19,920 nucleotides of DNA from Chloroflexota bacterium (GTDB lineage Bacteria > Chloroflexota > Dormibacteria > Dormibacterales > Dormibacteraceae). Position 1 is the stretch's first letter; each line of letters starts with the position of its first letter. This document shows, one piece after another, positions 7,649-14,055 of the stretch. The notes beneath the pieces were generated by a model. The model saw only the letters and a list, made by a program, of their open reading frames with translations. It was not told the DNA's origin and searched no databases. The stretch lies in contig DMCH01000147.1 of the NCBI GenBank assembly GCA_003446775.1, positions 73,062 through 92,981 of the forward strand, given 5' to 3'. The translations under genes were made by a program, and so were the position numbers.

Positions 7649-8442
7649 CAAGTGGCCTGGCGATCGGATGTTGTGCTGGCCCAGCTGACCTGGCGGTGCT
7701 GAAGACGACACCGGGCCTCGATTTCATCGAGTTGCCCGTGGCCAAAGCCATGATGGGAAGCCCGGACGAGTTCGCACGGCTCGTCGCGTCGATGCAACTC
7801 TCGGCGCTCTCGGCGCGGGCGGTCAACGTGTTCCTGCCCGCCACCTTCAAGGTCGTGGGCCCAGATTCCCGACCGCACGAGCTGGCCGAATACGCGACCA
7901 CTGCCCTCGACCGCGCACGCCAGATGGGAGTTGGGCTCCTGGTCTTCGGCAGCGGCGCCTCGCGCACGGTGCCCGCGGGATTTTCCCGTGACCGCGCCTT
8001 CGACCAGTTCGCGGATGCAATTCGCCTTGTCAACCAGCAAGCGTCTCCGCGCGGCGTGACGCTGGCCGTGGAGCCGCTTCACTCCGAGGAGACGAACCTG
8101 CTCAACTCGGTTGGTGAGGCTGCCGCATTCTTGAAGCAGAGGCGGCTTGACGGCGTGCGGCTTGTCGCGGACCTCTGGCACATGGAGTGTGAAGGCGAGC
8201 AGCTCAAAGTCCTGGACGACCTCGGCGACGTGATCGCGCACGCGCATGTCGCCGCCGCCGAGCGGCGCGCCCCCGGGCAGGCGACGGACCGCATCGAGGA
8301 ATTTCTACGGCATCTGCGACAGGCCGGTTACGTGGGAGCCTGCTCGATCGAATGCAGGTGGCTGGATTTCGCGACAGAGCTGCCCGCTGCGGTGGCGCGT
8401 GTGCGCGAGGCAGCCGCCGCGGCCGGCTGGGGGGCGGCATGA
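7642..8442 (+). CDS. Sugar phosphate isomerase/epimerase-like TIM-barrel protein
   Basis: This 266-residue TIM-barrel protein is of the xylose-isomerase-like superfamily. Likely metal and catalytic residues are E144 (LAVEPLH), D177 and H180 (LVADLWHM), H202 (AHAHVA) and E237 (CSIECRW). It is the first gene of the rightward operon. The ATG has no ribosome-binding site in front of it, and the next in-frame start candidates lie inside conserved sequence, so initiation may be on a short or leaderless transcript. Its TGA overlaps the ATG of the next gene (ATGA). It differs clearly from the two other TIM-barrel proteins of the locus, so the three probably act on different substrates. Inosose dehydratase-, hydroxypyruvate isomerase- and 3-keto-sugar-processing enzymes all share this fold; I cannot choose between them. 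Confidence 0.85.
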   Translation: MSPSGLAIGCCAGPADLAVLKTTPGLDFIELPVAKAMMGSPDEFARLVASMQLSALSARAVNVFLPATFKVVGPDSRPHELAEYATTALDRARQMGVGLLVFGSGASRTVPAGFSRDRAFDQFADAIRLVNQQASPRGVTLAVEPLHSEETNLLNSVGEAAAFLKQRRLDGVRLVADLWHMECEGEQLKVLDDLGDVIAHAHVAAAERRAPGQATDRIEEFLRHLRQAGYVGACSIECRWLDFATELPAAVARVREAAAAAGWGAA

Positions 8443-9245
8443 AGCTGGCGTTCAGCACCCTGGCGTGTCCGAACTGGTCGCTCGACCAGGTGGTTGCAGC
8501 GGCACACGAATACGGCTACCAGGGAGTCGAGCTGCGGTTGATCGACGGCAAGCTTATCGACGGCGCGATGCCAGCCACGGAGCGCGAGCGCGTGCGCAAG
8601 ACGTTCGCGGGCGCCGGCCTGCCGGTGGTCGCCGTCGACACCTCCGTCCGCATCGCCGCCGCACCCGACGCGAAGACTGCGCTTGACGAACTGCGGCCGC
8701 TGCTCGAGCTGGCGAGCGAATGGGAATCGCCGGTGGTGCGCGTTTTCGGGGGCGAGTGGGACGCTGATCGCAGCCGCGAGGATGCCATCGGGCAGGCAAG
8801 GCACGTCCTCGAAGAAACGGCCCGCACAGCGCAGGGGCTTGGACTTTCGATCGCGCTCGAGACGCACGACCGCTTTTCCAGCGTTGAGCTGGTGGCGGAC
8901 GTGCTCGAGGATCTGCCGCTGTCGGCGGCTGCGCTGTGGGACGTAGGTCACCCTTACCGGGTCGGCGATACGCCGGAGCACGTCCTGCGATTGCTGTCGG
9001 GGCGCATCGCGCATGTCCACATCAAAGACTGCCGCCGCGACCCCGGCGCCGACGACTGGCAGCTGACGCTGCTTGGTGAGGGCGAGGTGCCGGTCCGGTC
9101 CTGTGTCGACGCCCTGAGAAAGGCAGGCTACACGGGCTGGCTCTCGGTCGAATGGGAAAAGCGCTGGCATCCCGAGCTTGCCGAGCCGGAGGTGGCCCTC
9201 CCACAATTCGCCCAAGTCCTGCGAAGCTGGGGCGTCGAGAAGTGA
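8439..9245 (+). CDS. Sugar phosphate isomerase/epimerase-like TIM-barrel protein
   Basis: This 268-residue TIM-barrel protein begins MKLAFSTLACPNW, a usual N-terminus for this family. Likely ligands are E141 (IALETHD), D168 and H171 (LWDVGHPY), H194 (AHVHIKD) and E238 or E240 in SVEWEKRWHPEL. The ATG overlaps the stop of the preceding gene by four bases (ATGA). A longer in-frame extension upstream from 8352 would lie wholly inside the preceding gene and is unlikely. The stop overlaps the GTG of the dehydrogenase gene (GTGA). The direct pairing of a TIM-barrel protein with a Gfo/Idh/MocA dehydrogenase is common in inositol, 3-keto-glycoside and C-glycoside catabolism. The exact reaction is unknown. 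Confidence 0.87.
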   Translation: MKLAFSTLACPNWSLDQVVAAAHEYGYQGVELRLIDGKLIDGAMPATERERVRKTFAGAGLPVVAVDTSVRIAAAPDAKTALDELRPLLELASEWESPVVRVFGGEWDADRSREDAIGQARHVLEETARTAQGLGLSIALETHDRFSSVELVADVLEDLPLSAAALWDVGHPYRVGDTPEHVLRLLSGRIAHVHIKDCRRDPGADDWQLTLLGEGEVPVRSCVDALRKAGYTGWLSVEWEKRWHPELAEPEVALPQFAQVLRSWGVEK

Positions 9246-10312
9246 CCAAACCTGAACACGGTTTCGGGATCGTCGGTTGCGGCGTGATTGCGCCCTTTCA
9301 TGCGAAGGCGATTGGCGATCTGCCGGGCGCGCGCCTGGTGGCAGTCGCTGACACATCGCCCGAGAGAGCCCTCGACCTGGCATCCGACTTCGGCGCCGAG
9401 GCCGTCGATGTAAACGAGCTGCTGGTGCGCTCGGATATCGACGTCGTATGTGTCTGCGTGCCAAGCGGGCTGCACGCGGCGATCGGGGTGCGAGCTGCGG
9501 CCGCGGGCAAACACGTGGTGGTGGAAAAGCCGATCGAGGTAACGCTGGAGGCGGCCGATCGGCTGATCACGGCGTGCAATGAGGGCGGGGTGACGCTCTC
9601 GGTTATCTCGCAACACCGCTGGGATAGTGGCGTCCAGGCGCTCAAAGAGCTGGTCGATTCAGGCAAGCTCGGCCGGCTCCTGCTCGGCGACGCGATCGTC
9701 AAGTGGTACCGGACCCAGCAGTACTACGAAAGCGGCGACTGGCGCGGCACGTGGAAGCTCGACGGTGGCGGCGCGCTGATGAACCAGGGGGTGCACTACG
9801 TCGACTTGCTGCAATGGGTGATGGGTCCCGTGGAGCGCGTCTTCGCTCGAACCCGGACGTCGGCGCACCCAGACATCGAGGTGGAGGATATCGCGCTCGC
9901 CGTGCTCAGCTTCGCGAGCGGCGCGGTTGGCATCCTCGAATCCTCCACTGCGGTCTACCCGGGGCTCAGCGAACGGCTCGAGGTGACCGGGACGGGAGGC
10001 ACAGCGATCGTGGAGGCGGGCGAGCTCAAGGTCCGAGAGCTGAAAGAGGAGAAAGGCGAGACCGCTCCATACGGAGGAAAGGCTCCGGCCTCCAACGACG
10101 GCAAGCGAGGTGCGGCCGCGGCAGCCAACCCAGCGGACATCTCCTACATCGGCCACCGCGAGCAGTTGAGAGATGTGCTGCACGCGATCGGCTCGGGCGG
10201 CAAGCCGGCCATCGACGGCGCGGAGGCGCGCAAGGCGCTCGAAATCATCCTCGCCGTGTATGAATCGGCTCGCAGCGGCCGCGATGTGGCGCTGCCGCTC
10301 GCGGTGGTCTGA
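9242..10312 (+). CDS. Gfo/Idh/MocA-family NAD(P)-dependent sugar dehydrogenase
   Basis: This 356-residue oxidoreductase has an N-terminal Rossmann fold (GIVGCGVIA at 9-17, acidic VADTS near 35-39 favouring NAD), the family motif EKP at 95-97, and the C-terminal-domain signature GGGALMNQGVHYVDLLQW (175-192), with H185 and D188 as likely catalytic residues. The GTG start overlaps the preceding stop by four bases; a longer frame from 9152 lies inside the preceding gene. Members oxidise a ring hydroxyl of free or glycosidically bound sugars and of inositols. Here it could make a 3-keto-sugar that a neighbouring TIM-barrel enzyme then cleaves or isomerises. A Lys/Glu-rich and Gly/Ala-rich insertion near 265-300 is longer than usual. 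The substrate is unknown. Confidence 0.9.
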   Translation: MTKPEHGFGIVGCGVIAPFHAKAIGDLPGARLVAVADTSPERALDLASDFGAEAVDVNELLVRSDIDVVCVCVPSGLHAAIGVRAAAAGKHVVVEKPIEVTLEAADRLITACNEGGVTLSVISQHRWDSGVQALKELVDSGKLGRLLLGDAIVKWYRTQQYYESGDWRGTWKLDGGGALMNQGVHYVDLLQWVMGPVERVFARTRTSAHPDIEVEDIALAVLSFASGAVGILESSTAVYPGLSERLEVTGTGGTAIVEAGELKVRELKEEKGETAPYGGKAPASNDGKRGAAAAANPADISYIGHREQLRDVLHAIGSGGKPAIDGAEARKALEIILAVYESARSGRDVALPLAVV

Positions 10313-10315
10313 GGC

Positions 10316-12097
10316 GTGGCGCCGGCGTCGCTCGAGCTCGATTCTTCAGAGATCACGGCGGTCCTCGATCGCCTGATTCGTGAGGACATCATCGCCCAAC
10401 TGCTCGAGCGCCGCGGCCGCATGGCGGAGCTGGCGACCGAGGCGGGCGACGTCAAGCTGGATTGGGTCGACCAGGTCGCCTGGGCGCTGGATCATCCTGA
10501 TGCGATCGCCGGTGTCGAGAAGCTGGCCCAGTCAATCCGGTCGCGCTTCACCCAAATCATCTGGTCCGGCATGGGCGGCTCGATCCAGGCGGTGCACACA
10601 TTGAAAGGAATGGGCCTGTTTGCGGCGGAAGCCCCGTCGGTGCATCCGCTCGACACCACGGATCCCGCCGCCCTGAACCGGCTGCTCCGCGAGCTTGCCC
10701 CCGACGGCGACCTCGGTTCGGCGCTCCGGCGGACGCTGATGATCGGCGTCAGCATGGGCATGACCTCCGAAGAGCCAATTACCCATCTGCGCTGGTTCGA
10801 GGAGCTGTTGCGCGCGCACGGAGTGGAAGACCCGGCCGCGCAGGTCATGGTCATGACGCTGCCCGGGTCTTTCCTGGATCACTTCGCGCAGGAAAGAGAA
10901 GCGCCCCGGCTGGACATTCAGCTCGACGGTCGAAGCCACATCGCAGGCCGGATGAGCGCGCCGTCGACTCGTGTGTTTCTGCTCCCCGCGGCACTGGGCC
11001 TGCCCGGTCGGCTCCAGGAAGTTCTGAGCCGATGCCAGACGGAGACCGCGATGCGGCCAGGCATGCCCGAGAACGAGCGCCGGCGACTGGTCGAGACCGA
11101 CCCCTTCGTCAGCCTGGCGGCCTGGCTTTCCGTCCAGGTCGACCATGGACGCGACATGCTGGTGCTGGACCTGCCTCGGCGATGGGCGGCGCTTGCTCCG
11201 TGGGTGGAGCAGGTCGTCGAAGAGAGCCTCGGCAAGGAAGATCGAGGCTTGCTCGTGTTCTACGACCAGGATGTCGGCTCGGCCTCATCCTGGCCGGACC
11301 GTTTCTGCATCTTGCAGGTGGACGAAGGATCGGGGAGTAACCTGGCGGGCCGGCCGCGCGCGGTGCTGCACCTGGATTCCACGGACGACTCCGTATCACG
11401 CATCGCCGCGTGCGCCCGGTGCTTTGCGGGCTGGAACCTGACTGTGGCGCTGGTGGCCTACCTGCAGGACATCACGTTTGCCGGCCAACCGGCCGTGGAG
11501 CACTACAAGGCGTACGCGCGCGGCCTGCGCGACGCCGCCGGTGAGTTGCCGTATCCGACAGAGGATGTTGCATCCACCGCTACCGGACGGTTGAAGCTGT
11601 TCTCCGGCGCCGCGCCGGTGCCCGCGATGGACGGACGGCCGCGCGACGCAGCCTCGATCCTGGCGGCGGTCGCAACGTCGCTCGAGGACAGCGGCCGCCT
11701 GGGGTACTTCGACCTCACGGTCAACGGCGATTCGGCAGGCCCACTCTGGGAGGCGGCGCAGCGCGCTGGCAGAAGATTCGGTAACCGCGTCCTCGGCCGC
11801 CCCACCAAAGTTCGGGCCGGACCGCGCGACTACCACTCGACCGAGCAAAGCGAGACGGCGGGACCACCGGACCTGCTATCCCTCAGGGTGCTTGTGCAAG
11901 ATCCAGAGGACGTGATGGCGGGCCTGTACGATGCCCGCTTCCTCCATGCCCAGGCCCTCGGAACGATCTTCGCAATGCGGGATGCGGGGCGGCCGGTCCT
12001 CCTCGCGATGGTGCGCCGGGAGGAAGCCGGGGCGGCACTGGTCGAGCTGCTCGACGAGGCAACCGCGTACTTGACGAACCCCTCCACAAGAAGCTAG
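10316..12097 (+). CDS. Phosphoglucose isomerase-like double SIS-domain protein
   Basis: This 593-residue protein resembles the isomerase half of transaldolase/phosphoglucose-isomerase proteins. The first SIS domain has WSGMGGS at 83-89. The PGI hallmark QPAVEHYK begins at Q391, and the HST.Q motif, with the active-site histidine region, begins at H507 (YHSTEQ). The usual phosphate-binding loop SKSGGTLEP is changed to SMGMTSEEP at 146-154, losing the second Ser and the Thr expected to hold the sugar phosphate. This may mean a non-phosphorylated or different substrate. No transaldolase domain is present. The GTG start is three bases after the dehydrogenase stop, with no clear ribosome-binding site, so it is in the same operon. 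Possible roles are aldose-ketose isomerisation of a sugar, uronate or sugar phosphate. The fold call is good; the activity is open. Confidence 0.78.
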   Translation: MAPASLELDSSEITAVLDRLIREDIIAQLLERRGRMAELATEAGDVKLDWVDQVAWALDHPDAIAGVEKLAQSIRSRFTQIIWSGMGGSIQAVHTLKGMGLFAAEAPSVHPLDTTDPAALNRLLRELAPDGDLGSALRRTLMIGVSMGMTSEEPITHLRWFEELLRAHGVEDPAAQVMVMTLPGSFLDHFAQEREAPRLDIQLDGRSHIAGRMSAPSTRVFLLPAALGLPGRLQEVLSRCQTETAMRPGMPENERRRLVETDPFVSLAAWLSVQVDHGRDMLVLDLPRRWAALAPWVEQVVEESLGKEDRGLLVFYDQDVGSASSWPDRFCILQVDEGSGSNLAGRPRAVLHLDSTDDSVSRIAACARCFAGWNLTVALVAYLQDITFAGQPAVEHYKAYARGLRDAAGELPYPTEDVASTATGRLKLFSGAAPVPAMDGRPRDAASILAAVATSLEDSGRLGYFDLTVNGDSAGPLWEAAQRAGRRFGNRVLGRPTKVRAGPRDYHSTEQSETAGPPDLLSLRVLVQDPEDVMAGLYDARFLHAQALGTIFAMRDAGRPVLLAMVRREEAGAALVELLDEATAYLTNPSTRS

Positions 12098-12186
12098 AGC
12101 CAAGACGTCACATATCGATTCGCCTTGGGCCGCCCGATTGGCAAACATCGAGGCGTGATCATGGAGCCATAGTCCCAAATCGAGAG

Positions 12187-12687
12187 CTAGGTCGCCAGGC
12201 CGAGCACATCCATGATGTGTTCCGCGATCACTTCTGGGGCCGCACTGATATCGACCCGGATCGCCGGTTCGTCCGGCGCCGGCTCCTCGAGGTCGGCGAA
12301 CTGACTGTCCAGCAGGCTCGCCGGCATGAAGTGGTCACGGCGAGCAGCCATGCGCCCGCGGATCGTCTCATTGGCGCCGGTCAGGAAGACGAAGACGACG
12401 CCCCAGCCTGGGCGGTTGATCAGGTCCCGGTAAGAGCGCTTCAGGGCCGAACAAGTGATGATCCCGCTCTGCCCTTGATCAAGTCGTTCGTCCACCCAAT
12501 CGGCGACTCTAATCAGCCACCGCGAGCGATCGTCGTCAGTCAGCGGATGCCCCGCGCGCATCTTCTCGATGTTCGGTGGAGGGTGCAGGGCGTCGCCTTC
12601 TTCGAACAGCCAGCCTAAGCGCGCTGCGAGAAGGCCCGCGACAGTGGTTTTTCCGCTGCCAGCCACGCCCATCACGACCAAAACCAT
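12187..12687 (-). CDS. gntK: Gluconokinase (GntK type)
   Basis: This 166-residue P-loop kinase phosphorylates D-gluconate to 6-phosphogluconate. It has GVAGSGKTT at 7-15, EGDALHPPPNIEKM (30-43) and GHPLTDDDRSRWL (46-58) typical of GntK, then CSALKRSYRD at 79-88, the HFMP segment at 119-122, and LLDSQFADLEEP at 125-136. The length is normal for the thermoresistant gluconokinase family. It runs convergent to the PGI-like gene with 89 bp between the stops. ATG 12687 has no close ribosome-binding site, the nearest purine-rich block GGAAGG being about 25 bases upstream. It connects the catabolic locus to the pentose phosphate or Entner-Doudoroff pathway, and it would complete a mannonate-to-gluconate route with the LarA-like epimerase. 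Confidence 0.95.
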   Translation of the reverse strand: MVLVVMGVAGSGKTTVAGLLAARLGWLFEEGDALHPPPNIEKMRAGHPLTDDDRSRWLIRVADWVDERLDQGQSGIITCSALKRSYRDLINRPGWGVVFVFLTGANETIRGRMAARRDHFMPASLLDSQFADLEEPAPDEPAIRVDISAAPEVIAEHIMDVLGLAT

Positions 12688-12877
12688 TGCGTTTAGTGAG
12701 GGTATTACGACCTTCCTTTCCCGGCGGTGTAATTAGAGCGGATTCGCAGAAACGCGCCCGCGTGCTTAAGCGCCGTCTAGGCTTCATCCAGCGTAGCCGA
12801 GAAGGTCTCGAAGACATGCCATGTTGGCTGTGAATCGTGCTACCGCCGAACAGCGGCAGCGTGTTGGGTGCAAATAT
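12688..12877. other. Intergenic, probable remnant DNA
   Basis: No intact gene. This stretch separates gluconokinase from the transposase remnant. A short minus-strand frame encoding HVFETFSATLDEA ends at a TAG near 12776 and looks like the 3' end of a lost gene, but I do not recognise it. It probably also holds the gluconokinase promoter, which I cannot define. Confidence 0.35.
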
Positions 12878-13306
12878 TCATACAGCAGCCGCGTTTGGCT
12901 CGCGTGAGTATCCGCGAAGCAATCCGCCCAGCCTCGAGCGACACCTAATCGCTCCTGTGGCGCTTACTCCGCGCAACCGGCCATTGGGAGGGTGGAGCTG
13001 CAGTCCGCGATGCGGTCGCTCATTGTTGTAATGGTCGACGTACTCGTCCAGCACCTGCTCGAGGTGAGATCGGCCACCAATAATCAGCCAGTCCAAGCAT
13101 TCGCGACGAGCGCTTCCCACCCAGCGCTCGGCGTAGGCGTTGGCCTTCGGAGCCTGTAGAGGTGTCCGGATCACCCTCACACCCTGTGGGGTTCGAAAAG
13201 TCCATCGGAAGCACTCCAACCTCCTCCTGCCTATGACCGGAAGCCCAGCCGCGAACACATCGGCGCCGTGATCGTTCCGATCTCGACCCGGCCGCGCTGA
13301 GCCAGG
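12878..13306 (-). pseudogene. DDE/integrase-core transposase remnant (IS3/IS481-like), C-terminal part
   Basis: The frame encodes the last third of an rve-type integrase core: PLQAPKANAYAERWV with the catalytic Glu, then RRECLDW, HYNNERPHRGLQL, and a C-terminal RSRLGGLL that matches the usual end of this group. Upstream, RDRN...ADVFAAGLPV recalls the DRDAKF...FDAVFAA block carrying the second Asp, but the linking region is garbled and a stop lies just beyond 13306. The first Asp, the helix-turn-helix and the terminal inverted repeats are missing. A GTG at 13258 gives a 126-residue open frame, but a protein from it could not transpose. It marks past insertion next to the catabolic locus. Confidence 0.8.
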
Positions 13307-13607
13307 TCACCGCCGCCTGCCCTGGATTTCCTTAAGGTGTACAGACACCGCGCGCCTGCGACCTCAGCCGGTGGTCGGCTTCAACGTCGAACGCCCAGTG
13401 AACGGATGGTCTATTGGGCGGCTGATGTCCGGCCTTCGAGTCTCGGCGAGGCCCTCATGTCCGGCTGAGGCGCTGAGGCATCGGACGCTGACGTTCGTGT
13501 CGGGTAGCAGTCGCACATTCTGAGCGACTGATTTGGAGAGGTGGAGTCCCCAGTCCACGCGATGCCATCGCGGCCAACAGCCTCGGGCTCGAATGCCCCA
13601 CGGCAGT
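13307..13607. other. Intergenic, no gene; repeat copy R1 and scars
   Basis: No coding sequence supported. The stretch holds copy R1 of a dispersed 25-bp motif at its left end. Two copies of ATGTCCGGC lie near 13425 and 13457 in direct orientation. Open frames on both strands show no recognisable domain. Its position between a broken transposase and a broken SDR suggests deletion scars. Confidence 0.4.
13318..13342 (+). repeat. Dispersed 25-bp repeat, copy R1
   Basis: This copy differs from R3 (19785) at one base of 25. The shared core is CTTAAGGTGTAC. It lies just upstream of the transposase remnant with respect to that gene's direction. Function unknown; it may be a recombination or protein-binding site. 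Confidence 0.7.
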
Positions 13608-13679
13608 CTAAGCGCCGCCGCTAACGCTGATCGTTTGACCCGTGATGAATGCCGCGTCGTCGCTACAGAGAAAAGAAAC
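13608..13679 (-). pseudogene. SDR oxidoreductase, 3'-end fragment
   Basis: The minus strand encodes FLCSDDAAFITGQTISVSGG followed by one Ala and TAG, the typical C-terminus of a short-chain dehydrogenase (the SD.AAFITGQ...V.GG block). The rest of the gene is absent: an in-frame TAA and the terminator at 13690 lie immediately upstream. It is not the same gene as the other SDR fragment at 15421, since the two endings differ. A relic of deletion or rearrangement. Confidence 0.75.
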
Positions 13680-13689
13680 GTGTTAAAAG

Positions 13690-13713
13690 AAAGGCCCCTT
13701 GAACGGGGCCTTT
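13690..13713 (-). terminator. Rho-independent terminator, possibly bidirectional
   Basis: A perfect 9-bp stem AAAGGCCCC/GGGGCCTTT with a 6-base loop. Read on the minus strand it is followed by CTTTTAAC and lies 22 bases after the stop of the ABM-like gene, so it should end the cyclase-ABM transcript. On the plus strand it is followed by CTTC, a weaker tail. Confidence 0.85.
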
Positions 13714-13735
13714 CTTCATCGACAGCTCGCGAAGG

Positions 13736-14005
13736 CTACGACTTGGCAGCTGGGATGTGCGCAGGGGCGATGCCGACCTCATACGCGTGGACGCTGAGTT
13801 CCTTGGAGCCTCCAGCCGAGGTCCCTTGAGAGCGCAAGCCGCTGCCGGCCTCCTCGCTGGCGTGCACGTCCTTCTCGCGGCGCCATAGAGAAATTGACAT
13901 GCTCTTGCCGATCTTGCGGTCGACGAGAAGGTACGCCCCTTCGAACCCTTCCAGTTTTTGGGCGCCGGGGAGCCGCGCGGTTACGCCGGGGCGCCATGCT
14001 GACAA
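13736..14005 (-). CDS. Small ABM (antibiotic biosynthesis monooxygenase)-like protein, possibly N-terminally truncated
   Basis: This 89-residue protein contains GFEGAYLLVDR (20-30), SISLWRREKD (37-46) and HAYEVGIAP near the end. These are the characteristic strands of small ABM-fold proteins that bind hydrophobic or aromatic compounds or heme; many are of unknown function. The usual start of about 25 residues before the GFxGAYLL strand (a first strand plus helix) is poorly matched here. The only possible start is TTG 14005, although the frame stays open further upstream. The gene may therefore be truncated or use an odd start. It follows the cyclase gene by 50 bp and is followed by a strong terminator, so they form a two-gene unit. 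No catalytic claim is possible. Confidence 0.6.
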   Translation of the reverse strand: MSAWRPGVTARLPGAQKLEGFEGAYLLVDRKIGKSMSISLWRREKDVHASEEAGSGLRSQGTSAGGSKELSVHAYEVGIAPAHIPAAKS

Positions 14006-14055
14006 CGAGTTTTCCGAAATCGAGGACGCATCGAAATAGCAAATACGGTTACGCG

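Noticed and set aside
7135..8247. 370-codon minus-strand open frame
   Set aside because: It crosses the divergent promoter region and is antisense to the first TIM-barrel gene; no family motif.
8328..9464. 378-codon minus-strand open frame
   Set aside because: Antisense shadow of the TIM-barrel and dehydrogenase genes; Arg/Ala-rich with no domain.
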